From Legionella feeleii (GTDB lineage: Bacteria > Pseudomonadota > Gammaproteobacteria > Legionellales > Legionellaceae), in NCBI RefSeq assembly GCF_001467625.1, contig NZ_LNYB01000014.1, positions 1 through 64,000 on the forward strand: DNA of 64,000 nt, read 5' to 3'. A program made the position numbers and the translations under genes. Positions 28,272-38,300 of the stretch are shown one piece after another; position 1 is the stretch's first letter, and each line of letters begins with the position of its first letter. The notes under the pieces are model-generated. The model was not told the DNA's origin. It saw nothing but the letters and a program-made list of their open reading frames with translations, and ran no database searches.

Positions 28272-28820
28272 TTACATTAAAACGCTTCTTACAAGCTGAA
28301 AAGTAAAAATTAAAATTACGGCTAGGGCCCAAGAAAATAATCCTATGTATTGAAAAAAATCCCAACTTATATTTGTTCGTAAAAACTTTATCGTGATAAA
28401 AAAATAATATTTAATGATGTTCATTTTTACAGTATAACCAGGAGGTCTAAAATTACCTTCATAATAGTTATTTCCAGTTTTAAGTATAAAAACACCATCA
28501 ATATAGTATAAATCCTTGGAAGGATTAATTTCAGTATATAATTCCTTCAGATTTTCGTTGTGACTGCCTTTTCGTTCCATGTAGAGTCTTAAATTACGAT
28601 GAAATGATAATTTAATCTTATTAAAAATTTTATTAGATTGAAAATCCTCTTTTAACCAAAAAATACAAAGAAAAATCCCTAGTACAAGCCCTATTTTAAA
28701 GCTTAAATCTATCTTGGAGGGGATTACAAAGCTTACTCCATAAACTCTTAGGGGAATATTAGTGCTTAGGAGAAGAATCGAGCTACTGAGAAGGAGAAGA
28801 GTTACCATAAATTTTTTCAT
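28272..28820 (-). CDS. Unrecognised small membrane protein
   Basis: A 182-residue protein I do not recognise. Hydrophobic segments lie at about residues 5-22, 40-57, 130-150 and 160-178, with a charged loop between (about 60-128) rich in lysine, asparagine and tyrosine. AT-rich codon use stands out against the housekeeping genes. It begins at ATG 28820 with no strong ribosome site and lies just downstream of the tRNA gene, on the opposite strand. It may belong to a horizontally acquired segment; no partner gene gives a function. Confidence 0.6.
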   Translation of the reverse strand: MKKFMVTLLLLSSSILLLSTNIPLRVYGVSFVIPSKIDLSFKIGLVLGIFLCIFWLKEDFQSNKIFNKIKLSFHRNLRLYMERKGSHNENLKELYTEINPSKDLYYIDGVFILKTGNNYYEGNFRPPGYTVKMNIIKYYFFITIKFLRTNISWDFFQYIGLFSWALAVILIFTFQLVRSVLM

Positions 28821-29020
28821 GTAAATTTTTCCTTAACTAGTGATTCCGATCGAAAGAAAGAATGTATATTTATTTAGCACTTAACTTATTCCGAAATTAA
28901 GAGTAGTGGGTTACAGAGCCTACTTGCTAAAGAAAGTATTGCTGATTTCTTCTTCAGATGAACATTTAGGTTCCTCTGAGATTTTCCTGATGAAAAAAGA
29001 GAATTTGAATTTTAGTATTT

Positions 29021-29797
29021 TTAATTCATATCCTTTATTTTATCCTTAGATATCCTCTTTGCTTCAAGTAATATTGCTTCAACAGAGGTGCGATCATCGT
29101 AAAAATCTTCTAATATTCTTTGACAATAATTTCTTGTTAGTTCTACATCTTCTCTAAATATTTCTTTCCATTCATCATGCAGGATATCATTTCCCAGAAC
29201 TCTGATCTCTTCATGAGCACGCTTTTTTCTAGACTCTGTGATAATGCCGTCTTGCGCAGCATCATTAATTTGCTCTTTCAAATTTTTCTTACCTATTTTA
29301 TAACCATTATCTCTAAGAGTTTTATCTAAAACTGAGCGAAAAAGTCCTGCTGCAGCTCTATAGCAGCCATTCCCTAAACATTTTTCAGCTTCTCTAAATT
29401 CTGATTTGATGCCATCAGGGGTGCTTGGAGGTAATGCTAATAATTCATAGGTAATTGGGTAAAAACTAATTAAACTGCCTGAATTTCCGGGATATTTCTC
29501 ACCTGAAAAACGAACGACACCTAATGCTCCTCGGTTGCAGCCAGCACATTTAAATAAACGATATGACATTGTCCAGCGATTATGATAGCTATCTTCAAAT
29601 TTATTTTCGATAGCTCCAAATTCTTTATTTTCTGATTTCCATTCAAAAGTACTACTTCTACTCCCGCAGCCTGGACAACTTGCAATAATTGAGCCTTGTG
29701 ATTTATTTAAAGTCTCCACTATATTCTCCGGGAGTAATTTAAAAACACTTATTTCTAATAAAATGATAGACCATCCATAACTATGGGTTTTTAGCAC
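29021..29797 (-). CDS. DUF4145 domain protein with zinc ribbon
   Basis: A 258-residue protein. The N-terminal half has two CXXC pairs (CPGC and CAGC) suggesting a zinc ribbon, and the C-terminal half matches DUF4145: FREAEKCLGNGCYRAAAGLFRSVLDKTL, the LKEQINDAAQDG segment and RVLGNDILHDEW. DUF4145 proteins are often found near restriction and other defence genes or fused to nucleases, but their function is not established. The start is uncertain: GTG at 29797 is the first available codon and no in-frame ATG lies near the N-terminus. Codon use is AT-rich. Confidence 0.75.
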   Translation of the reverse strand: MLKTHSYGWSIILLEISVFKLLPENIVETLNKSQGSIIASCPGCGSRSSTFEWKSENKEFGAIENKFEDSYHNRWTMSYRLFKCAGCNRGALGVVRFSGEKYPGNSGSLISFYPITYELLALPPSTPDGIKSEFREAEKCLGNGCYRAAAGLFRSVLDKTLRDNGYKIGKKNLKEQINDAAQDGIITESRKKRAHEEIRVLGNDILHDEWKEIFREDVELTRNYCQRILEDFYDDRTSVEAILLEAKRISKDKIKDMN

Positions 29798-30193
29798 TTC
29801 TCTGAATATTTAATCGATTGCTTTTTCCTAAAAAGCCCCCTAAATGCCCCTTTTGACATATTAATTTTTAATTATAATTTAAAAATCATTTAGTTAATTT
29901 ATAATTGCATGAGATTAATTATCAAGCGTAGCAAATGTTTTATCAAAGAGCTTGCTTAGCCAAGCATATAACGAAATTCAATTTCAGATTTGTCGCAGGG
30001 GTGGGAGGGGATAGCCGGGGTTTTAGGGACTGTAGAGTCATCCGGTAGTGCACAACTCTCTGAGTTTTTCTTTAGGTAGCTATCCAAGTAATCGCTTTGA
30101 TGAGATCGCTATCTTTAAAATGTGTTAGAAAAATTAATGACAAGAAACTAACAATTTCAAGCTCAACCATACATCTTATCTCCAACAAGAACA
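29798..30193. other. Gene-free AT-rich stretch
   Basis: No ORF of usable length and no RNA gene is recognisable here. The right half holds a short G-rich island (GGGGTGGGAGGGGATAGCCG near 30000) that stands out from the AT-rich surroundings. I looked for a duplicated tRNA-Thr 3' end, which would mark an island boundary, and found none. Confidence 0.5.
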
Positions 30194-31054
30194 TTATTTT
30201 AACAGTGCCAATCGGTATTTTCCAATTTGGTGAAAACCAAGGGCTTGGTATGCGCATATAGCGGCATTATCATTGGTGAACAAAATGGCTCTTTTGACTT
30301 GTCGGTTAGCAGCTTGTTTTAGACAAAGATACACAGCAATTCTGGCAAAACCTTTATTTCTTAATGAAGGCGGGGTATAAACGGGGCCGATCTGTACAAT
30401 ATCAGGTAGATTGGCATTAAATCCACATAGGGAAACAGGCGTGTTATTTACAAATAAAACCCATCGATTTTGGCTAAGCTGCGTATCTTGAATTTCATCA
30501 ATAATGGATTGTTCAAGTGTGGGATTACCAGCATCATCCCCGAGTGCTTCAATATGATAAGCGATAAGCCATTCTTTGATGATATCCATGTCGCAATCTT
30601 GTACTGGTTTGAGTGTGCAGCTATATGAATGAATTGCTTGAGGTATAATCATTTTCCCGAGATTAAGTAAGAATAATTTTTCCTGATAATTAATGGCAAA
30701 TAGGGACAGGTCTAGGTTTAGCTTATCAATGACAAAACCGGCTTGGGTGTCTTCGCCAAGTATTCCGGCAATTGGTCTTGTTCTTTTGAGCTCAAATTTT
30801 TCTACTAACGCTGATAATGCAGAAAAATTTTCTGTTTGCATCATCACATTACCATTCCAATAATGAGCTAGAACACCATTAATTTTATTGTTTTCAAAGG
30901 AGCCGTAATATTCTCCGTGAAAGGGTGCATCTTGGTAGGAAATTCCCGAGTGGTATAAGTTGTTCCTAATGAACATAGTCGTTTCTTGGTAATGATTGAG
31001 ATAGGATGACAATTCATTTCTATGCAATTCGTCCAGCTTTTTTATCACAATCAT
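30194..31054 (-). CDS. GNAT family N-acetyltransferase
   Basis: A 286-residue protein whose C-terminal half is a GNAT domain: VQIGPVYTPPSLRNKGFARIAVYLCLKQAA contains the acetyl-CoA loop (RNKGFA), followed by LFTNDNAAICAYQALGFHQIGKY. The N-terminal half (about 1-140) resembles another degenerate GNAT-like fold, so it may be a two-domain enzyme. The substrate is unknown. The ATG at 31054 has ribosome site GAGGT. It is a single gene, divergent from fic. Confidence 0.85.
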   Translation of the reverse strand: MIVIKKLDELHRNELSSYLNHYQETTMFIRNNLYHSGISYQDAPFHGEYYGSFENNKINGVLAHYWNGNVMMQTENFSALSALVEKFELKRTRPIAGILGEDTQAGFVIDKLNLDLSLFAINYQEKLFLLNLGKMIIPQAIHSYSCTLKPVQDCDMDIIKEWLIAYHIEALGDDAGNPTLEQSIIDEIQDTQLSQNRWVLFVNNTPVSLCGFNANLPDIVQIGPVYTPPSLRNKGFARIAVYLCLKQAANRQVKRAILFTNDNAAICAYQALGFHQIGKYRLALLK

Positions 31055-31131
31055 TTTTTACCTCGATATGAAGAGTGCTTTTAATGCATTTTTAGATATA
31101 TGTTAAGATAGCAAGCGTAGCAAGCGTAGGT

Positions 31132-31149
31132 TGGGTCGAGACCCAACAT
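31132..31149. repeat. Short palindrome GTTGGGTC-GA-GACCCAAC
   Basis: A perfect 8-bp inverted repeat with a two-base spacer, preceded by two copies of AGCAAGCGTAG. The arms are identical to those at 6915-6935. It is one of several palindromes preceded by GCGTAG in the window, a REP-like family. Confidence 0.8.
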
Positions 31150-31247
31150 TAGATCTAAAAGAGCAATGCCTAGGGTCAGATCTTGCTTTTTGCCAACTTC
31201 TAGTCAAAAGACAAATGTCAGGTTATTAGCCTTATTTAAAATTAAGC

Positions 31248-31305
31248 AGTGATTAATAAAACCATACTTTATTAATCACTATTGTGCTATATTTTGATTA
31301 ATAAA
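31248..31305 (+). promoter_or_regulatory. Palindromic operator and promoter of fic
   Basis: A perfect 13-bp inverted repeat AGTGATTAATAAA (31248-31260) / TTTATTAATCACT (31268-31280) with a 7-bp spacer is followed by an extended -10 element TGCTATATT (-10 at 31288-31293) and a third half-site GATTAATAAA (31296-31305). The palindrome covers the expected -35 region, so a bound repressor would block the promoter. The downstream gene has a strong ribosome site (AGGAGG). The right half-site and -10 are conserved at the fic remnant near 46370. Confidence 0.75.
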
Positions 31306-31322
31306 ATAGGAGGTTATTCATC

Positions 31323-32432
31323 ATGAAATGGAATTGGCAGCTTGAGGATTGGCCTAATTTTACTTGGGACTCAGATAAATTAGTTGTGTATGAACGGTCT
31401 TTTACTGAGAGTGCTGGGATTATTATTGGTTCCTCACAACATATTTCTCAAGAAGGTAAGCAAAATTTATTTATCGATTTAATGTGTACTGATGCTTTAG
31501 ATAGCTCTGAAATTGAAGGTGAGCATTTAAACAGAGATAACGTTCAATCCTCCATAAAAAAAGAGTTAGGGGTGTCTACAGAAGCTACTAGAGCTAGCAT
31601 GGCAGAGCGTGGGATCGCTAAAATGATGGTTAATTTATATCAAACGATTCCTAGTCCGCTAACGCATCAGGTTCTATTTGAATGGCATCAATTTTTAATG
31701 GGTAATAGCCATCATTTAGAAAATATTGGTCAATATCGTAAGCATGAAGAAGCAATACAAATTGTTTCTGGGCCGGATTATGAGCGAAAAATACATTTTG
31801 AAGCGCCTCCCTCATCATCTGTTCCGGCCGAAATGGAGCAGTTTATTGATTGGTTTGAACGGAGTTCTCTCACTGGCTCAGCCTCTTTACCCACATTAAC
31901 ACGAGCAGGAATAGCCCATTTATGGTTTGAGAGTATCCATCCTTTTGAAGATGGAAATGGAAGAATAGGGCGAGCTATAGCAGAAAAAGCCTTATCGCAA
32001 GGATTTTCAAAACCAGTAATGACAGTATTGGCAAAAATATTATTAAAAAAGAGAAAGGAGTATTATCAGCAATTAGGTTTAGCAAGTAAAACGTTAGACT
32101 TAACATCCTGGTTAATATGGTTTGCTAACATCGCCTTAGAAGCGCAACAAAACACTTATTTGTATATTGATTTTATTATTAAGAAATCTGTAATTTTAAG
32201 GGAAGTGGCAGGGAAAATTAATTCAAGGCAGGAAAAGGTTTTATTAAGATTATTTCATGCTGGGCCTGAAGGATTTGCAGGTGGTTTAAGTGCTAAAAAT
32301 TATATGAGCATAACAGGCGCGCCCATCGCGACAACAACCAGGGATCTAAATGACTTGGTTAAAAAAAATATTCTCAAACGAACTGGAGAACTTAAAGCGA
32401 CTCGTTATTTTTTAAATCTCGAGAAGGCTTAA
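31323..32432 (+). CDS. Fic family protein with DUF4172-type N-terminus
   Basis: Probable AMP-transferase of 369 residues. An N-terminal DUF4172-like region (MKWNWQLEDWPNFTWDSDKL) holds the inhibitory-helix motif SSEIEG, matching (S/T)XXXE(G/N), so this is a class II Fic protein that restrains itself. The Fic core motif HPFEDGNGRIGR is complete, with the catalytic histidine and both arginines. The C-terminal 90 residues look like a winged helix (ISRQEKVLL-like and ITGAPIATTTRDLNDLVKKN), which could bind the operator upstream. The gene stands alone. Fic proteins modify target proteins with AMP or related groups; the target here is unknown. Confidence 0.93.
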   Translation: MKWNWQLEDWPNFTWDSDKLVVYERSFTESAGIIIGSSQHISQEGKQNLFIDLMCTDALDSSEIEGEHLNRDNVQSSIKKELGVSTEATRASMAERGIAKMMVNLYQTIPSPLTHQVLFEWHQFLMGNSHHLENIGQYRKHEEAIQIVSGPDYERKIHFEAPPSSSVPAEMEQFIDWFERSSLTGSASLPTLTRAGIAHLWFESIHPFEDGNGRIGRAIAEKALSQGFSKPVMTVLAKILLKKRKEYYQQLGLASKTLDLTSWLIWFANIALEAQQNTYLYIDFIIKKSVILREVAGKINSRQEKVLLRLFHAGPEGFAGGLSAKNYMSITGAPIATTTRDLNDLVKKNILKRTGELKATRYFLNLEKA

Positions 32433-32673
32433 ATGGAGTTCGACAGCGTTTTTATTGATAAATTTTTCAACGAAAAATGCTTTTTCTCCTCCAGAGGTAA
32501 CACGAATCGTTGTAGCTATCCTTTTGTGAGTTGTCTGCCACACCAAGCAGGGCAGACTGTTGGTTTTGATAATCAGGAAACATCCTTACTTCAATCAGCC
32601 ACCTAATCGGTTATATGATAAGTGAGTAGAGGTTTGTCAGTGAAGGTGGATTCTTGCCCTGTAGGTAATCTGA

Positions 32674-35199
32674 TTAGGAAGTAAATTTTTTCTTTTCCAA
32701 CGCATACCAAAATGCTCTGATTGCCTCTTCTACTTGATTATATGTGTTGGCGAGTTGCTGACTGTCCTGCGGTTTTAATTTTACTGCTTCATGAAAACGT
32801 GCCAGTGCCCTATTGAGTTGGGGTAGGGTAAGGTAATTGATGCCGCCTCGAACACGATGCAATTCTTTGCGAAGGGTTTCATCATCATGACTCGCATAAG
32901 CTTTTGCCAAGGTATCCAGACTCATTCTGAGATCAATCTCCAGCATTGATAATAATTCACGAAGAAGACTCTCATCCCCATTCATTTGATCAAGGCTTGC
33001 TTGCCAGTCGATTACGGCTGCTTTTTCCTCCTCACTGATTTGGATTTCATTCCCTAGGGAGGCGGACTCTGATTGTCTCTTTTTAAACACGTACTGTTGT
33101 AAAAGGCTTTCTAACTTCGATTGCTGTAATGGCTTGCTGCAAACTTCTTGCATACCGGCCTCCAATGATTCATTCACCTTTTGAGCATCATCGGCGTGTC
33201 CTGTGATTGCTACAATGGGTACTTGTAATGCGTTTTGATTATTCAATGCACGGATCTGTTTCGTAACTTCAATACCGTCAACGTCAGGTAATCCTATATC
33301 CATCAGAATTAAATCATAGTCGTTATTTTGAACCATTGAGAGTGCTTCCATGCCATTTTCTGCATGATCATGAGCGCACTGAAAGCGATTTAAGTAAGCT
33401 TGCAGGCTTTTAGCGGCAAGGGGATTATCTTCTACTACCAGGACAGAGGCCACAGCATCGACTTTTGTTATCTCCGCTGGCTTTACGGTACGGTCAAATG
33501 GCAAGGCTTGTACGGTAGAGATTGGTGGCTGACGAACCGGTATTTTTTCTCGATCAGAATGATCAGAGACAACCAGTGGAAGAGTAATAATAAAACAAGT
33601 TCCTTTACCTACTTCACTTTGGATATTAATTGTGGCATTCATCGCTTCGATGTAACGCTTCACGGTATATAGACCTAAACCTGCACCTTTGTATAATCCT
33701 TGATAAGCAGGAGTCAGGCGAGAAAAATGTTCAAATATTGTTTCAAATTTATCTTCTGGAATACCAATGCCACTGTCCTCTACCAATAGTTGTAAGGTCA
33801 TCTTATCGCCCAAGCGATAAGATGAGGTCCTTTCATCAAGCGATTTCACGTTGATTTTGACAAAACCGTTGTTGGTAAATTTTAAAGCGTTAGATAAAAG
33901 ATTAAGCAGGGTGCGGTCAAGGTAATTCCGTAATCCACTAAAATAGGTAGGGATAGATTCCTCTATATCAAAGGACAATTGTAATTTTTTATGAAAAGCG
34001 ACCGGTTGTAAAAGATCAATGTTGTGTTTAACTAAATCACGAAGATTAAAGGACTCTACTTCTTCTGGCCGATGTCCTGATTCCAGGCGCATGGTTTCCA
34101 GAATTTCATTACAAAGTTCTAATAGTTGATCGGTTGCTCCTATTAGAAGCTGGGTATCCTCCTGTACGGTTTCAGTAATCTCTTTTAATAAAGAAAAAAA
34201 GGTTTTGGGGGTAGCTAAATTTTCCTCTTCTGGCGTTTGTTGTAAAAAGGAACGGGCATTGTCCGCTATATTAAACATCTCTTGTGACATCCCAATAATC
34301 CCACTTAACGGGGTGCGAATATCATGGCTCATATTGGCAATGAAATCAGATTTTGCCTGGTTGGCTGCTTCAGCTGCCCTTTTAGCTTGAAGTAAGTCTT
34401 CTTCCATTTTCTTACGTTCGGTAATATCAACGGAGATGCCAACCATCCCTACAATTTCACCCTTCGTATTATGCAAAGGGACTTTATTGGATAAATAAAT
34501 TTCTTTAGTTCCATCAGGATAATGCAAAGGTTCTTCTGCAGTTAATGATACTCCTTTATCCATAACCGCTCTGTCTGCTTTCCTATAGTGGGATGCTGAT
34601 TTATCATCATAAAGATCAGCATAAGTTTTCCCAACGATCTCGTGTCTTGATTTTAGATCTAACAATTTAGCCATATTGTTGTTACATCCAAGGTATACGC
34701 AATCCCTGTTGATCCAATAAACACTGACTGGCATCTCGGCAATAATATTTTCCATGTAATTATAAATATTTCTCACTTGCTCTAATGTGCTTTTGCTCTC
34801 ATCAATTAAATGGCTAGACAAAAGTAGGTTTAGATTACTGATTTCTTGATGAGTAGAGTCCTCAAATTCTTTTTGAATGTTTAAAAGAGACTCGTTCTTT
34901 TGATCCTGGACGGTCCCAACCAGGATGAATTCATCCATCTCTGGAGGGTTCGCTAAACGCCACAGAACGGTTTTATCTCTGGTGTGGGAAACTAAATGTT
35001 GAGACTGTAGGGTGGTGTTTGGATCAAGATTGGGGCATAAAACTGAAAAGGGTTTACCTATCGTGGTGGCTTTTTTTATTTTTAATACCGTTTTTGCTTT
35101 AACATTGAGATCTAAAATAATGAGTTCCGATGATAGCAAGATGATGGGCTGGTCAACCAGGTTTATAAACGTCGATAATATCTCTGTGGTTTTAGGCAT
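32674..35199 (-). CDS. Cytoplasmic hybrid sensor histidine kinase (PAS-HisKA-HATPase-REC-Hpt)
   Basis: An 841-residue sensor kinase without membrane helices. Order: a weak N-terminal PAS-like region, a clear PAS domain (about 150-275), HisKA with ANMSHDIRTPLSG (phosphohistidine about residue 291), HATPase with N-box LLNLLSNALKFTNNG and VEDSGIGIP, receiver domain with LVVEDNP and phospho-acceptor LILMDIGLPDVDG (about residue 633), and Hpt domain with LHRVRGG (about residue 779). This is a full phosphorelay in one chain. The output regulator is not adjacent. The Hpt site has RGG where KGS is commoner. It may serve the neighbouring NRPS gene; that is speculation. Confidence 0.93.
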   Translation of the reverse strand: MPKTTEILSTFINLVDQPIILLSSELIILDLNVKAKTVLKIKKATTIGKPFSVLCPNLDPNTTLQSQHLVSHTRDKTVLWRLANPPEMDEFILVGTVQDQKNESLLNIQKEFEDSTHQEISNLNLLLSSHLIDESKSTLEQVRNIYNYMENIIAEMPVSVYWINRDCVYLGCNNNMAKLLDLKSRHEIVGKTYADLYDDKSASHYRKADRAVMDKGVSLTAEEPLHYPDGTKEIYLSNKVPLHNTKGEIVGMVGISVDITERKKMEEDLLQAKRAAEAANQAKSDFIANMSHDIRTPLSGIIGMSQEMFNIADNARSFLQQTPEEENLATPKTFFSLLKEITETVQEDTQLLIGATDQLLELCNEILETMRLESGHRPEEVESFNLRDLVKHNIDLLQPVAFHKKLQLSFDIEESIPTYFSGLRNYLDRTLLNLLSNALKFTNNGFVKINVKSLDERTSSYRLGDKMTLQLLVEDSGIGIPEDKFETIFEHFSRLTPAYQGLYKGAGLGLYTVKRYIEAMNATINIQSEVGKGTCFIITLPLVVSDHSDREKIPVRQPPISTVQALPFDRTVKPAEITKVDAVASVLVVEDNPLAAKSLQAYLNRFQCAHDHAENGMEALSMVQNNDYDLILMDIGLPDVDGIEVTKQIRALNNQNALQVPIVAITGHADDAQKVNESLEAGMQEVCSKPLQQSKLESLLQQYVFKKRQSESASLGNEIQISEEEKAAVIDWQASLDQMNGDESLLRELLSMLEIDLRMSLDTLAKAYASHDDETLRKELHRVRGGINYLTLPQLNRALARFHEAVKLKPQDSQQLANTYNQVEEAIRAFWYALEKKKFTS

Positions 35200-35304
35200 G
35201 AAATCAACCCGGTTTAATGTTCAACCAAGTAAATGGTAGGCCAGGGAAAAAATAAAAACAAATAAGCCTGAATCATTATGCCCGCGAGTTAATTCAAATA
35301 TCTA

Positions 35305-38300
35305 TTAAAATTCTAATAAATCACCTCCAATGACTTCATTTAATAGGGAAGGTTCAATATTTTTCTCACTTAAACTCTTGTTGAGTTTGCTGGCTAAGGT
35401 TTGGATGTTAGGCTCGTAAAACATACTTTCGTGATCTCCTGGAACGATGTGGAGTTCGATGGGCCGTTTCGAATAATTTTCCCACCAATTTAAAGGGGCA
35501 TCATATTGAAACATCTCGGTCAGCTTTTCGGCTTTAAACAAGATTAATTGGCTATTAATAATAGGCAATTTGTATTGCGTTAACATTTTTTCCCTATGCC
35601 ACTGCAGGTCTAGCAAAAATTTAGAATTATAGACATTATTTTCTACATACTTTTTTAAGAGTCTCGAATTTTGTTCCTTCATGATGTCTTGGAAATAAAG
35701 CTCATTACTTTGAAGTGTGGGATAAAATGCCCAGCCATCGAGTGAGATAATGGCACTAACAGTTTCCCCTTTCTCCTCTAACTGTCTCGCCATTTCAATC
35801 GCGACAGTACTGCCAAATGATGAGCCGCCAAGCAAATAAGGGCCATAAGGATAAATAGCCTGAAGTGAATCGATGTAGGCGCTAGCCATCTCTTCCAGGG
35901 TATCAAAAATGAATTCGTTTTTATCAATGCCTGGGTCTTGTATCCCGTATAAGGGCCTTTCTTTGTCTAAATATTTAGCAAGAAGTTTGTACCAAAATAC
36001 ACTGCCGCCAATAGGGTGAACTAAAATGAGAGGTGTTTTATCCCCGGTTTCTTTGAGGGCAATAAAATTTTCAGATGGATTATAGAGAGTTAATCGTTCA
36101 TCCGCTGTACGAGTCTCCATTTCAATTTCTTTCGCCAAAGAGTGTATCGTTGAGAACTCAAAAAAATTTCTAAGGCTTAAACACACTGAAAATTGCTCCT
36201 GAATTAGCGAAATGATATTCATAGCGGAAAGTGAGTTACCTCCCAGCTCAAAAAAATCATCATGAATTCCAAGATGGTCAATTTTTAACACAGAGCACCA
36301 GATTTTTTTTAATTGCAATTCAATATCATTATTTGGCTCTGCGTAATCATTGCTGGAAGTCAATTGTTTACAGGGTGCGGGTAAATTCTTTCTATCTACT
36401 TTTCCGCTTGGGGTTATTAAAAATTTGTCTACAACAAAGAATCGGGAAGGGATCATGTAGTCAGGAATCATTGCTTTCAGGGTGGAGCGAATATCTGTAG
36501 CAGATAGTTGAGCGTTTTGATCCAGTACAACGTAGGCTGATAACGATATTGAATTATCAGAGCCAGGTTCTGGTATGACAATGCATTGACGAATGGAAGG
36601 AATTTTTTCCAAATGGGATTCAATTTCATTCACTTCTATCCTAAATCCGCGAATTTTGACCTGACTATCACGTCGACCAATATATTCTATAATTCCGTCA
36701 GATTGCCATTTGACTAGATCACCGGTTTTATACAACCTGTCATTCTTTTTGTTGCTGAACGGATTAGCTATGAATTTTTGCTGTGTAAATTCTTGATTAT
36801 TTAAATACCCGCGCGCTAAACCCTCCCCGGCGATGTAGAGCTCACCTGTCATTCCAATTGGCACAGGCTGCAGTTTGTCATCCAAAATATAGGCTTTTGT
36901 ATTAGAGATGGGTTTACCGATTCGACTTGCATCGCTTTCTGCATCCCCTGGGGTACAGGTCAGTGTTATTGCGTCAATAGTCGTTTCAGTTGGGCCATAG
37001 AGATTATGCAGTTTTGCTCCAGAGGCGTTATTTTTAAAAAAAGCACCGATTGTTTCTGGCAAAAGCGCTTCACCACCACAAAAGACCTGTTTAAGTGAAT
37101 GACAGCTATCAAAACCTGGTGTAGACACTAATTCTTTCAACATGGAAGGGACAAGCTGTAAAACACTCACCTGATTGTCTTTGACTAAATTAGTCATTTG
37201 GATGGGACTGGCATGAGCATCTGCTGGCGCTATTACGAGTTTACCTCCTATGAAGAGAGGCATAAAAAATTCCCAAACGGAGGCGTCAAATGAGAAGGGA
37301 GTCTTCTGTAGAAAGACATCCGTATTGCTAAAGGAATATTCTTTTTGCATCCAAACCATGTGATTACAAATAGCACGATGGGAAATCGCTACGCCTTTTG
37401 GTTTACCAGTTGTTCCTGATGTGTAAATAACATAAGCTAAATTTGAAAACTTGCTGACATGTTGTAGATTTTCATCCGGTAAATTTTTTAAATCCAGGAC
37501 GGAATTTATGTTAATAATTTGGCCTGTGTATCGATGAGGTCTTTTCTTTATTGATTGTTGATCCACGATTAATAGGTTTGCTTTACTATCATTCAGCATA
37601 TAGGAAATGCGTTCATCAGGATAATTGGGGTCTAAGGGAAGGTATGCCCCTCCTGATTTTAAGATTCCCAAAATACCAACAACCATTTCTATGCTGCGAT
37701 CTAAACAAATCCCTATCAAATGATCCTTCCGCACGCCCTGGCTTCTCAAGTAGCAAGCTAATTGATTCGCTTTTTGATTGAGCTCGAGATAACTAATTTC
37801 TGTACCTTGAAAAACAGCAGCGATTGAATCGGGCGTTTTAGTAACTTGTTCTTCAAAGTACTGATGTAGCAGTTTTTTATAGTTATATTTAAACCCTGTA
37901 TTATTCCAGGCATGCAGCACATTATTTCTTTCTTTTTTACCCATTATTGAAAGAAGGAAAATAGTTTTATCAGGATTATCAACTAAATCTTCCAGTAGTG
38001 TTAAAAAATGTCCATTCATATTTTCAAATAATGCATAAGAGCCAGGCGGTGAGTTGTCATTGACATTGCTATGAAAATGGAACCAGTCGTGATTTGCTGA
38101 GATAAAAATAGTTAATTTTTTATTCGTCTTGCAGGGGGGGGGATTGTTTGCATCGATGAACCTGATACTGGCGTCAATTTGACTGGAAGACTTTTTTAAT
38201 TGTGGGTAGCGAATAAAAATATCTTTGGTGTAGGTGCTCTTTTGCAACAGCTTTGTTTTTTCGATTGAGACCAATGTTAATACGTCCTTGAATGCCATAG

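Noticed and set aside
28105-28365. 86-residue ORF antisense to the tRNA gene (contains RNRTADLLITNQVLYRLSY)
   Set aside because: This peptide is the well-known false translation of the tRNA complement; it is not a protein gene.
28132-30193. Integrated element with tRNA att sites
   Set aside because: No integrase and no second copy of the tRNA 3' end could be found to the right.
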